NCBI GenBank assembly: GCA_958449715.1
Contig: CAUDIU010000042.1
Coordinates: 1-14,874, forward strand
Reading direction: 5' to 3'
Length of the DNA stretch: 14,874 nucleotides
DNA from: an uncultured Clostridium sp.
Lineage (GTDB): Bacteria; Cyanobacteriota; Vampirovibrionia; Gastranaerophilales; Gastranaerophilaceae
A program made the translations under genes and the position numbers. Positions within the stretch are counted from its first letter, which is position 1. Each line of letters starts with the position of its first letter. This document shows positions 1 to 6,803 of the stretch, in pieces. Under the pieces are notes generated by a model. The model was not told the DNA's origin. It searched no databases and saw nothing but the letters and a program-made list of their open reading frames with translations.

Positions 1-235
1 ATTAATAGCCGTAATATACATTCTTGTATACACAATTGCAGGATTATTTGGAATAGACTCTATTATAAATATTAAAGATGATATATACCTTATAGACATA
101 TTTATGAGTATTTTTGCTGGATACTTTGTTATTGTAACTTGGTATTTTGCATTTCCTTATTCATTAATAGACTCTTATCAAGAATTCATTAAACCTATTT
201 TAAGAAAGGAAGAAAATAATGGCACAAATGCTTAA
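1..235 (+). CDS. Polytopic membrane protein, C-terminal part (5' end outside window)
   Basis: An open frame enters from the left edge (codons in phase with base 2) and stops with TAA at 233-235. The visible 77 residues hold two hydrophobic stretches: roughly residues 1-20, and a second one ending in a WYFAFPYSLIDSYQEF segment. The tail is charged. The W-Y-x-x-x-x-L-x-x-x-Y-x-E pattern near the C-terminus resembles the ends of the next two proteins, so this is probably the first of three tandem paralogs. It overlaps the next gene by 17 bases, which implies translational coupling. Function is unknown. The gene call rests on frame openness, hydrophobicity and paralogy. Confidence 0.72.
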   Translation, partial: LIAVIYILVYTIAGLFGIDSIINIKDDIYLIDIFMSIFAGYFVIVTWYFAFPYSLIDSYQEFIKPILRKEENNGTNA

Positions 236-965
236 TGGATTAAAAAAACTATATACTGGAGAAAAAGCATTTGAAAGACAGCTTTCATTATTTTCAATCT
301 GTGGGATTGCAGGACTTATAACAGGCTATTTAGCTATTGCAAATCAAGGATATATTGAAATTACAAATATCCAAAAAATCTGTTTTACAATACTATTAGT
401 TATTTTTGGACTATTTTTTATAGGATATGAAACATTATTTATGCATACTAGAACAATTCCAGATATTGGAATCGATTCATTTAAAATTGCAATAAAAAAA
501 ATACCATTCATAATATTTTTAGTTGGAATTCCTATATTAATAACCAGCTTATTCACCAAATATCAATATTCTGCATTTTGTATTGAAATGTTTCTAGCAA
601 TACCACTTACAATGTTACAAGCAGGATTTTCGTACAATTATCAAAATAATGATTATCTTTTACTATTTCATAAATTTAACGTTAAAGATATTTTCTTTTT
701 ATTAATAAAAAGATTATGGATCGTTGTTTTAACTTACATCACAACTTACTTTTTAATTTTTATAATCTTTTTTATTATTGGTCTCATTTCTGCTTTCTAT
801 TACAAAGGAGATATAAATACAATGAGTATGGCTATCTCATCTCAACAAGTTACAATTGCAAAACTATCAAATTACATTGCTAGTATCTTATATACTTACA
901 TTATATCAATAGGAATACTTGTATGGGATTATGAACTTTTAAAAACTTATGAAAGAGAGGAATAA
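219..965 (+). CDS. Six-helix integral membrane protein, unknown function (paralog 2 of 3)
   Basis: The 248-residue protein has about six predicted membrane helices (near 23-41, 54-74, 95-112, 117-137, 158-190 and 216-240). It has no signal peptide and no enzymatic motif. The N-terminus carries G-L-K-K-L-Y-T-G, and the end of helix 2 carries G-Y-E-T-L-F-M-H. The following gene has matching G-F-K-K-V-Y-S-G and G-Y-N-L-L-F-S-H, so the two are tandem duplicates. The ATG is preceded by AAGGAAG at suitable spacing inside the 3' end of the upstream gene, and the stop TAA shares one base with the next ATG. The general shape recalls small polytopic families such as DUF4013, but that assignment is not secure. 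A scaffold or transport-accessory role in the inner membrane is possible, without direct evidence. Confidence 0.85.
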   Translation: MAQMLNGLKKLYTGEKAFERQLSLFSICGIAGLITGYLAIANQGYIEITNIQKICFTILLVIFGLFFIGYETLFMHTRTIPDIGIDSFKIAIKKIPFIIFLVGIPILITSLFTKYQYSAFCIEMFLAIPLTMLQAGFSYNYQNNDYLLLFHKFNVKDIFFLLIKRLWIVVLTYITTYFLIFIIFFIIGLISAFYYKGDINTMSMAISSQQVTIAKLSNYIASILYTYIISIGILVWDYELLKTYEREE

Positions 966-1738
966 TGAACGTTATTGACCTAATGATTGACGGATTTAAA
1001 AAAGTATATTCTGGGAGAAATGTACTATCCAAGCACATTTTTATGCTTATTATAATAGTAATTTTATCAATTGCCACTGTAAATGTTCAAATAATGGCAG
1101 ACACAATAGAAAAAACAAAAGAATTACCAAATATCTGGCAATTATTGATATGCATGATAATCACATTAATAGCAGGCATCTATACTGGAGGATATAATTT
1201 ACTATTTTCTCATAATTCTTTCAATCAAGAAAACAAAGATATTTTACCAGAAATAAATTTAACCCCTTTCAAAGTATTTTTTAAAACATTACCATTAATG
1301 ATAGTATGGTCATTGTATATATTAGTTACACTATTCTTTTCAATGGCTTTAATTTCGAGCAAATCACTATTAACAATTTTAGGAATATTTATATTTTTAT
1401 TTTTATTATTTGTATGTGCCTTTATTAATTTTGTCTATATAGCATACATTAAAAACTTTGATTCAAAAGGATTATTCAATATTATGTTACTGGCAAAATA
1501 CATAAAGTACTCTTTTTCAGACTTTGTTCTGCTTGGACTTCTTTTTATCCCTGTATATGGAGTCGCAATGACTCCAAGCTTTATAGTTGGTTTATTATTT
1601 GGACTTATGGGAGCAAAAACGATGACCGCACTATACGCTGGAGGAATACTTGGTGGATATTTAGGATTTATTGTTCAAATAGTATGGTACTATTGTCTTG
1701 TTCAAATATATAAAGAAAAAATTGAACCTAATTTATAA
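965..1738 (+). CDS. Six-helix integral membrane protein, unknown function (paralog 3 of 3)
   Basis: The 257-residue protein has about six hydrophobic helices (near 25-45, 58-76, 108-128, 133-160, 188-215 and 222-247). It is a paralog of the preceding gene: the G-(L/F)-K-K-(L/V)-Y-(T/S)-G start, the G-Y-x-x-L-F-x-H motif, an F-K-x-x-x-K-x-(I/L)-P stretch before helix 3, and a C-terminal W-Y-Y-x-L-x-x-x-Y-x-E are all shared. Its start overlaps the previous stop as TAATG, so translation is probably coupled. It is the last gene of the run, and a hairpin terminator begins at its stop codon. No catalytic or ligand motif is recognised. The three proteins may assemble together in the membrane, which is inference from their overlap and paralogy only. 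Confidence 0.85.
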   Translation: MNVIDLMIDGFKKVYSGRNVLSKHIFMLIIIVILSIATVNVQIMADTIEKTKELPNIWQLLICMIITLIAGIYTGGYNLLFSHNSFNQENKDILPEINLTPFKVFFKTLPLMIVWSLYILVTLFFSMALISSKSLLTILGIFIFLFLLFVCAFINFVYIAYIKNFDSKGLFNIMLLAKYIKYSFSDFVLLGLLFIPVYGVAMTPSFIVGLLFGLMGAKTMTALYAGGILGGYLGFIVQIVWYYCLVQIYKEKIEPNL

Positions 1739-1764
1739 AAAGAGCCTTTAAAAGGCTCTTTTTT
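1737..1764. terminator. Bidirectional intrinsic terminator
   Basis: AGAGCC and GGCTCT arms (extendable through flanking A/T) enclose a short TTTAAAA loop. A-runs on the left and T-runs on the right make it work in both directions. It serves the membrane-protein operon on + and the prepilin-like gene on -; the latter's stop codon touches the T-run. Confidence 0.88.
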
Positions 1765-2511
1765 AATAAGTCATTTCCCAATTATCATTTAAAATTTTTC
1801 CGAAACAGCCATGTCCCCAAGTAGGTCTTGAAGAATTACAAGCTCTTTGGAAATTATCTTCTCTGGTTTCTTTATCTAACGGAGCAGGAACCACCTCAGT
1901 TTGAGAATTCGAACCACTAGGATCACCATCTAACACACTATAATCGTCAATTACCCCATTTTGGTAAAGATACATTCCAAAAAAATCTCTTCCTACTACA
2001 TTGGGACCTTGCTTACCATTAACATCAACCATCATTGATAAAACAATAAATGAATTGTCATTTGAAACAGAATCAACTGCAACAGAAGCACCACTAGCTA
2101 ATACAAATGTATTTATATTGTCTTGAGAACCACTAAATGGATAAGTAGTACCATCCAACTTTTTATATACAGAAACAGGAAAACAAGGCGAAACATCATG
2201 TCCACAATCTTGAACAACCTTAAAATATGTTTTTACAAAATTTGCTGCAGCATCTTGGGTTGCGAAACCAGCTTCTTTTAAATTCACTGCATTTCTATCT
2301 GTCTGATACTGTAATGCTGCTTGTTGAAATTCATTATACACCTTATGCAACTGAGTAACATAAGATTTTCTTTGGTAATTCTGCATTAAAGTTGGAACGG
2401 TCATTGCTGACACTACACCAATTATTCCTAATGTTACCAATACTTCTGCTAACGTAAATGCTGGAGCTGAGCCTAGATTACGCCCCCCCCCCGATTTTCA
2501 AATCTTTTCAT
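1763..2511 (-). CDS. Prepilin-like protein, frame broken at a poly-G tract (phase-variable candidate)
   Basis: The pilin frame is open from 2497 down to the stop at 1763 but has no ATG. The natural start is the ATG at 2509-2511, with a strong AAAGGAG site about seven bases upstream and a good promoter. From that ATG the tract of ten G (2483-2492) puts translation out of phase, and it stops at TAG 2473-2475 after 12 codons. With 11 or 8 G the frames join; with 11 the product is 249 residues and starts MKRFENRGGGRNLGSAPA, then FTLAEV. That is a class III prepilin signal with Glu at +5 and Ala rather than Gly at -1. The body has two Cys pairs, a D-V-N-G-K-Q-G-P-N motif typical of pseudopilin-like proteins, and the family C-terminus CFGKILNDNWEMTY. 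The product would be a minor pilin or pseudopilin exported by a type IV pilus/T2SS-like machine encoded elsewhere. The tract could be an OFF phase, or a homopolymer error in the assembly. Confidence 0.8.
2483..2492. repeat. Homopolymer tract, ten C on + (ten G in the sense of the prepilin gene)
   Basis: This is the only long G/C homopolymer in a very AT-rich window. It lies about 20 bases inside the coding region of the prepilin gene, between start codon and processing site. That is the position expected of a slipped-strand contingency repeat. Confidence 0.95.
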
Positions 2512-2536
2512 TCTTCGCTCCTTTCTTTATTATTTT

Positions 2537-2565
2537 ATTTTAACATATTTCTATTACTTATTCAA
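2537..2565 (-). promoter_or_regulatory. Promoter of the poly-G prepilin gene
   Basis: Reading leftwards: TTGAAT (2560-2565), a 17-base spacer and TAAAAT (2537-2542) preceded by TG at -15/-14 (extended -10). The predicted start is near 2530, leaving a short leader with AAAGGAG before the ATG at 2511. An intact promoter and ribosome site argue that the gene is still maintained. Confidence 0.65.
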
Positions 2566-2674
2566 TATCGAGATTTTATTAATTTTTGTAAATAAGACTT
2601 ATAATTTCCTAAAGTTTTATAACTTCCAAACCGATATAAAAAGAGTAATCAGAATTTAAATGGAGATTTTATAT

Positions 2675-2830
2675 ATGCTTAAAAAGATAGTATCACCTTC
2701 GTGTAATGTATGCGACAGTGTGGAATTCATATTAAGAGGAGCGAGAAAACGCCGTAATTTGGCGATAGCATCTGCAAAAATGATTAACTCAGATGCAGGT
2801 ATTCAAACTGGACTAAAAGCAGTCAAGTAG
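2675..2830 (+). CDS. Possible small protein of 51 residues (or a small RNA)
   Basis: An ATG at 2675 opens a 51-codon frame closed by TAG at 2828-2830. GGAG at 2662-2665 sits nine bases upstream. The product starts MLKKIVSPSCNVCDSVEF; it has a C-x-x-C pair (Cys10, Cys13), a basic R-G-A-R-K-R-R stretch and an Ala-rich C-terminal half. The C-x-x-C could bind metal, but that is a guess. TATAAT at 2600-2605 or TATAAA at 2635-2640 could be the -10 box, although no convincing -35 was seen. A good terminator follows at 2870-2900, so a short transcription unit on + between two - strand genes is plausible. I do not recognise the protein. The unit fills most of the 400-base gap between the two prepilin genes. 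Confidence 0.42.
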   Translation: MLKKIVSPSCNVCDSVEFILRGARKRRNLAIASAKMINSDAGIQTGLKAVK

Positions 2831-2869
2831 TGCTTATTGTTTAGAAAAGATTAGAGAGTTTATATTTAA

Positions 2870-2900
2870 AAAGACCGAAAAAAAATCGGTCTTTATTTTT
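2870..2900. terminator. Intrinsic terminator
   Basis: A nine-pair stem AAAGACCGA/TCGGTCTTT (2870-2878, 2886-2894) with an A7 loop is followed by ATTTTT on +. It would end the small unit at 2675-2830. In the opposite direction, with a weaker T-run, it would end the prepilin gene that stops at 2914. Confidence 0.82.
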
Positions 2901-2913
2901 ATATATTAAAAAA

Positions 2914-3567
2914 TTAATACGTCATTTCCCAATTATCATTTAAAATTTTACCGAAACAACCCCAAACAGCTGCTGCACCAGTACCCGCACAATTACTTGT
3001 ATATAAATTATTTCTTTCTGTTTCTGATAAAGGAGCGGCTGCAGCAGTATCATCAAGCGCACCATTTTTATATACAGCAATAGTAAACAAATCTCTACCT
3101 AATATATTTGGTCCCTGTTTACCGTTTATATCAACCATTATATTTCCAATTTTATCTCCGCTTACACTATATAAAAATCTTACTGAAGCTCCACTTGCCA
3201 ATACATAAGCATTTGTAACAGTATATGCTGTACTTAAGTTAGTCCCATTCATTTTTTTATATGAATTTTGATCTGGGAAACATGGAGTTAATGAATTTGA
3301 GCAAGTTTGAACAACCCTAAAATATGTACTAACAAAAGTATTTAAGTTAGCTTGTGAATTTAAACCAGCTTCCGTTAAATTTACAGCATTCCTATCTGTT
3401 TGATATTGAACAAGAGCTTGTTGGAATTCATTATAAACTTTATGTAATTGCGTTACGTAACTTTTACGCTGATAATTCTGCATCAATGTTGGAACGGTCA
3501 TTGCTGATACAACACCAATTATCCCTAATGTTACCAATACTTCTGCTAACGTAAAACCTTTTTTCAT
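2914..3567 (-). CDS. Prepilin-like protein (type IV pilin / T2SS pseudopilin fold), intact copy
   Basis: The 217-residue protein starts MKKG, then FTLAEVLVTLGIIGVVSAM. This is a very short class III leader with the canonical Gly at -1, Phe at +1 and Glu at +5. The hydrophobic helix that follows anchors the subunit before assembly and packs into the fibre core. The globular part has Cys in T-C-S-N-S-L-T-P-C and near the end (S-N-C and W-G-C), suggesting two disulfides. It also has a D-I-N-G-K-Q-G-P-N loop and the terminal CFGKILNDNWEMTY. The start is well set, with AGAGGAG about nine bases before the ATG. The gene has its own promoter just past the stop of the dehydrogenase gene and its own terminator. 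It is the intact counterpart of the frameshifted paralog downstream. It is probably a minor pilin or surface filament subunit; adhesion is inference. Confidence 0.88.
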   Translation of the reverse strand: MKKGFTLAEVLVTLGIIGVVSAMTVPTLMQNYQRKSYVTQLHKVYNEFQQALVQYQTDRNAVNLTEAGLNSQANLNTFVSTYFRVVQTCSNSLTPCFPDQNSYKKMNGTNLSTAYTVTNAYVLASGASVRFLYSVSGDKIGNIMVDINGKQGPNILGRDLFTIAVYKNGALDDTAAAAPLSETERNNLYTSNCAGTGAAAVWGCFGKILNDNWEMTY

Positions 3568-3601
3568 ACAGCAAACTCCTCTTTAATTCATTTATATATA
3601 T

Positions 3602-3630
3602 ATTATAACAAAATATTAAAGGGAATTCAA
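3602..3630 (-). promoter_or_regulatory. Promoter of the intact prepilin gene
   Basis: Reading leftwards: TTGAAT (3625-3630), 17 bases, TATAAT (3602-3607). It lies wholly within the 65-base gap after the dehydrogenase stop codon. No terminator was seen between the two genes, so some read-through from the dehydrogenase operon is possible. The -35 box is identical to that of the neighbouring prepilin gene. Confidence 0.72.
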
Positions 3631-3632
3631 TA

Positions 3633-4664
3633 TTAAGGTTTAATTAAAAATTTAATAGCTTTACCATCAATATGTTGCTGCATTGCCCACTCAACTTTTT
3701 CAAGAGGTAAAGTATCAGTAATCAATTTTTCTACTTCTACATCACCTGATGCTATATAATCCAAAGCCATTCTAAAATATTTTGGAGTATGATGAAAAAC
3801 ACTCATTAATTTTATATCACCATAGTGCATCTTTGTAGTATCAAATGTCACTGTAGAGCCTGATTTACAACCTCCAAAGAAATGAACAGTGCCTCCTGGA
3901 CGAACACAAGAGAAAATTCTTTCCCAAATTTCAGGTAATCCAACACATTCAATTGCAACATCTAAACCTCTATGTTCCTCTGTGTATTCTCTAAATATTT
4001 TTTCTGGATTTGGATATTTAGTCAAATCAACAATCTCATCAGCATGAGCAAATTCATCAGCAGCCTTTAATTTTATAGGATTTCTACCTGCTACAATTAC
4101 TCTTGCCCCTTTTAACTTTGCTAATCTTGCAAACATCAAACCAATAGGCCCAATACCAATAATTCCAACAGTCTGTCCAGGTTTAATATCTGTTCTTTCT
4201 ACTCCATGCACAACATTTGCTAAAGGTTCACAAAAAGCAGCTTTATCAAAACTTAAATTATCTGGCAAAATCAACATATTTTTTTCAACAATACGAGCAG
4301 GGACTGTAATATATTCAGCATATGCACCATTTAATAAATCTAAATTTTCACAAAGATTATATTCTTCATGCCTGCAATAAAAACATTTTCCACAAGGCGC
4401 AGAATTTGCAGCAACAACCCTATCACCGACTTTGACATTTGTGACACCTTTTCCTACTCTATCTACAATACCTGCAAATTCGTGTCCAAAACCAGAAGGA
4501 ATTGACTTTATCAAAACAGGATGACCACGTCTAAAAGTTTTCACGTCTGTTCCACAAGTCAAGGCAGAAATAACTTTAACAACAACCTCACCTTCTTCAG
4601 GCGGTTTTACCATAACTTCTTCATATTTTATATTTTGTGGTCCATAATATTGTATTGCTTTCAT
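3633..4664 (-). CDS. Zinc-dependent medium-chain alcohol/polyol dehydrogenase (threonine/sorbitol dehydrogenase-like)
   Basis: The 343-residue MDR-family enzyme oxidises an alcohol or polyol to a ketone or aldehyde with NAD(P)+ in the cytosol. The catalytic zinc site is Cys37, His61-Glu62 and probably Glu146 (E-P-L-A). The structural zinc lobe is Cys91, 94, 97 and 105 in the standard C-x2-C-x2-C-x7-C spacing. The Rossmann motif is G170-x-G172-x-x-G175. The second strand ends V-A-G-R-N, without the acidic residue that usually binds the NAD ribose; Gly193-Arg194 suggests NADP(H), which is inference. The length is typical and all key residues are present. It lies 44 bases after the second dehydrogenase gene and is probably co-transcribed. 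The region just before its ATG has only a weak ribosome site, so expression may depend on the upstream gene. The substrate cannot be read from the sequence. Confidence 0.87.
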   Translation of the reverse strand: MKAIQYYGPQNIKYEEVMVKPPEEGEVVVKVISALTCGTDVKTFRRGHPVLIKSIPSGFGHEFAGIVDRVGKGVTNVKVGDRVVAANSAPCGKCFYCRHEEYNLCENLDLLNGAYAEYITVPARIVEKNMLILPDNLSFDKAAFCEPLANVVHGVERTDIKPGQTVGIIGIGPIGLMFARLAKLKGARVIVAGRNPIKLKAADEFAHADEIVDLTKYPNPEKIFREYTEEHRGLDVAIECVGLPEIWERIFSCVRPGGTVHFFGGCKSGSTVTFDTTKMHYGDIKLMSVFHHTPKYFRMALDYIASGDVEVEKLITDTLPLEKVEWAMQQHIDGKAIKFLIKP

Positions 4665-4708
4665 TTTTTAACACAGCCTACATTCTATGCAAACTGCCCT
4701 TTCATTTT

Positions 4709-5695
4709 TTAATTTGTAACCTTTATATATGCCTTCATAATTTTATTAGCCATTGTATCATCAAAAGCTTTTTGAATATCATTTAAATTGTATACTGTAG
4801 AAATTCCTTTAACTTTTACTTTCCCATCTTTTAATAAAGCTAAAGAATCTTTTAAATCTACTGGGGCAGGAGAATAACTGCCCATTACTGTCAATTCTCT
4901 ATAATAAATTTCATTATTCGGATAAGCTGATAAATCTGATGGAGTGCTTGAAAATACAAGGATTTTACCACCGTTACGTACATATTTTAAAGCAGTTCCA
5001 ATAGCCTTGTCTGCCCCTGATGTCATAAATATTCCATCAGCCTTGTAATCATCTACAAGTTCTCTCACATCAATAGCATCAATTCCAAAAGATTTTAAAA
5101 GTTCAATTCTTTCTTTTAACAAATCACAACCAAGTACATCATAACCATATGCTTTTAAAGCCTGAGCAGTCAAAATCCCTATTGAACCTAATCCGACAAC
5201 CAATGCTTTATCACCTTTTAACAAATTTGCACGTTTAACTGCACGAACTATACAACCCAAAGGTTCATAAAAAGATGCTTCTATATCTGATAAATTTTCC
5301 GGTTTCAAATGCGCAACATTTTTCAAATGCTCTTCACTCAAATAAACATACTCTGAAAATCCCCCAGGTCTAATATTTGTAGATTTAAAATGTTCACACA
5401 TTGAGACATTCCCGTGTTTGCAATACACACATTCCCCACAAGGAATATGATGTGATGTCACAATTTCATCTCCAATTTTAAAATCTGTATCAGAATCAAT
5501 ATCTATAATTTCTGCAACTATTTCATGTCCTAATACAGTTCCATCTTTTGATATTTTATGGACAAATTTAACTATATCAGAACCGCAAAGTCCGCAACCT
5601 AAAACTTTAACTATTGCACCTTTTCGAGAATTTAATTTAATATCTTCAACATTTTTTACAATAATTTTTTCATTATCAATTACAGCTATTTTCAT
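4709..5695 (-). CDS. Zinc-dependent medium-chain dehydrogenase, probably NAD-linked
   Basis: The 328-residue MDR protein has catalytic zinc residues Cys37, His57-Glu58 and the glutamate of F-Y-E-P-L-G. The structural zinc cysteines are 86, 89, 92 and 100. A G-L-G-S-I-G nucleotide loop is followed by a second strand ending V-L-G-C-D, whose Asp favours NAD(H). The start is the ATG at 5693-5695, preceded by GAGGCGGAG. The frame stays open to 5800, but that extension would encode an unrelated segment overlapping the divergent gene. This is the first gene of a two-gene operon with the other dehydrogenase, from which it is clearly diverged. Two dehydrogenases with different predicted cofactors could interconvert two polyols or sugars through a shared keto intermediate; that is inference. 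The substrate is unknown. Confidence 0.86.
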   Translation of the reverse strand: MKIAVIDNEKIIVKNVEDIKLNSRKGAIVKVLGCGLCGSDIVKFVHKISKDGTVLGHEIVAEIIDIDSDTDFKIGDEIVTSHHIPCGECVYCKHGNVSMCEHFKSTNIRPGGFSEYVYLSEEHLKNVAHLKPENLSDIEASFYEPLGCIVRAVKRANLLKGDKALVVGLGSIGILTAQALKAYGYDVLGCDLLKERIELLKSFGIDAIDVRELVDDYKADGIFMTSGADKAIGTALKYVRNGGKILVFSSTPSDLSAYPNNEIYYRELTVMGSYSPAPVDLKDSLALLKDGKVKVKGISTVYNLNDIQKAFDDTMANKIMKAYIKVTN

Positions 5696-5714
5696 ACTCC
5701 GCCTCGCACAAAAA

Positions 5715-5744
5715 ATTTTATCACAAACTTGAAAATAAGAACAA
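5715..5744 (-). promoter_or_regulatory. Promoter of the dehydrogenase operon
   Basis: Reading leftwards: TTGTTC (5739-5744), 18 bases, and TGATAAAAT with TAAAAT at 5715-5720 (extended -10). The predicted start is near 5708, giving a leader of about 13 bases. The -35 box lies inside the spacer of the opposing promoter at 5729-5757, so the two should compete for RNA polymerase. Confidence 0.55.
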
Positions 5745-5757
5745 TAAATTATATAAT
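5729..5757 (+). promoter_or_regulatory. Promoter giving a predicted leaderless mRNA
   Basis: TTGAAA (5729-5734), exactly 17 bases, TATAAT (5752-5757). The ATG of the downstream gene is at 5764, seven bases after the -10 box, where transcription would be expected to begin. No Shine-Dalgarno sequence precedes that ATG. Confidence 0.68.
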
Positions 5758-5763
5758 AAGTAT

Positions 5764-6750
5764 ATGGCAGTAATAAGAAGATTAAATTGTTTTGATGCAC
5801 CTAAAATCAAAAAAATGATTTCTTATTTAGGAAGCGATGATGGGAACAAGTACACCAAAGCTTTAAATGTAGAAGCTTTTATTATGCTCCACGCAATTCT
5901 GCCTCTAAAATACAAATTTCTGCCTGAATCTTATATTTTCCTTGAAAATAAAGAAATTATGGGACTAATTACAATTGTACCAACAAGTGGCAACCCTTAT
6001 AAAATTAATATAACAAGATTAATCTTCAAACAAAATTTATATGAAGTCGGGAAACAATTAGTTGAATTTGTGATTGCAAGATATGGAGCAAAAGGAGCTA
6101 AATCCTTTTTAGTTTCAATAGACCAATCTCATGATGAATTGATAAATTTATTTTTACAAGGCTGTGGGTTTAGACAATGCAGCTACGAAAATTTGTGGAA
6201 ACTTGAAAATTTTACCCCACAAACAGATAAATGCGCAAACTTCAGATACTGCCAAAATTCTGATGCAAAAGCTATTGCAACATTATACAATAATGAATTA
6301 AAGAATTTATACAAACCATCTTTAGAACGATCAAAAGAAGAATATAAAGAACCGTTTTTTGAAGGTTTAACTAATTTCTACAAAAACAGATATGTACTAG
6401 AAGAACCTTCAAATCATAGAATTATTGCATATCTTTCTATAACAACAAATGACAATTACAATTTTATTATTGATATGTCTTTAAATGATGGATATGATGT
6501 TCCTTATGACGAAATTATAAATTTTGCACTAGGGGAAATTTCAAGAAGAAAAACAAAATTTTACGCATTTTTAAAACATCGTCAATATACAAAAAATGCA
6601 GATATTTTAGAAAAATATTTACACGAAAGAAATTTAAACTGCATTCAAACTCAATGTGTTTTAATAAAAGATTTTTACAAACCGATAAAACAAACAGAAA
6701 ATGCTATTCAAGTATTCTTATTTGGAGAAAATGAATTAGCTTCAAATTAA
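5764..6750 (+). CDS. GNAT-like N-acetyltransferase family protein (possible double GNAT)
   Basis: The 328-residue protein begins M-A-V-I-R-R-L-N-C-F-D-A-P-K-I, the usual first strand and helix of a GNAT domain. The strand pair near residues 55-75 (Y-I-F-L-E-N-K-E-I-M-G-L-I-T-I) and the G-C-G-F-R-Q-C-S-Y end of the first half (about residue 140) also fit. The acetyl-CoA loop Q/R-x-x-G-x-G/A is not clear; only a degenerate Y-E-V-G-K-Q-L is seen around residue 100. The second half (about 158-320) starts with a similar A-K-A-I-A-T-L-Y-N-N helix and may be a second, degenerate GNAT domain. It is cytosolic, with no membrane segment. The substrate is unknown. It is divergent from the dehydrogenase operon and lies 53 bases before ilvC, which has its own promoter. 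It lacks a ribosome site and is probably translated from a leaderless transcript. Confidence 0.68.
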   Translation: MAVIRRLNCFDAPKIKKMISYLGSDDGNKYTKALNVEAFIMLHAILPLKYKFLPESYIFLENKEIMGLITIVPTSGNPYKINITRLIFKQNLYEVGKQLVEFVIARYGAKGAKSFLVSIDQSHDELINLFLQGCGFRQCSYENLWKLENFTPQTDKCANFRYCQNSDAKAIATLYNNELKNLYKPSLERSKEEYKEPFFEGLTNFYKNRYVLEEPSNHRIIAYLSITTNDNYNFIIDMSLNDGYDVPYDEIINFALGEISRRKTKFYAFLKHRQYTKNADILEKYLHERNLNCIQTQCVLIKDFYKPIKQTENAIQVFLFGENELASN

Positions 6751-6753
6751 AAG

Positions 6754-6780
6754 TTGATTTGTTCATATTTGTGCTAAAAT
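6754..6780 (+). promoter_or_regulatory. Promoter of the ilvC operon
   Basis: TTGATT (6754-6759), a short 15-base spacer, and TGCTAAAAT with TAAAAT at 6775-6780, an extended -10. The predicted start near 6787 leaves a leader of about 17 bases holding GAGGCGG just before the ATG. There is no room for a leader-peptide attenuator or riboswitch. Confidence 0.5.
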
Positions 6781-6803
6781 AATTAAAAGAAAAGAGGCGG
6801 GAT

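Noticed and set aside
344..559. Open frames on the opposite or alternative strands (344-559 -, 3354-3554 +, 4521-4712 +, 7879-8076 -, 9245-9457 -)
   Set aside because: All lie inside well-supported genes, give low-complexity products without family features and lack ribosome sites.
2438..2440. TTG as the true start of the poly-G prepilin
   Set aside because: It lies inside the hydrophobic N-terminal helix, removes the leader and Glu5, and has no ribosome site; the ATG at 2511 has one.
5696..5800. Upstream extension of the second dehydrogenase (35 extra N-terminal residues)
   Set aside because: The extension is unlike the family, overlaps the divergent GNAT-like gene and both promoters, and the ATG at 5695 has a proper ribosome site and the normal family start.
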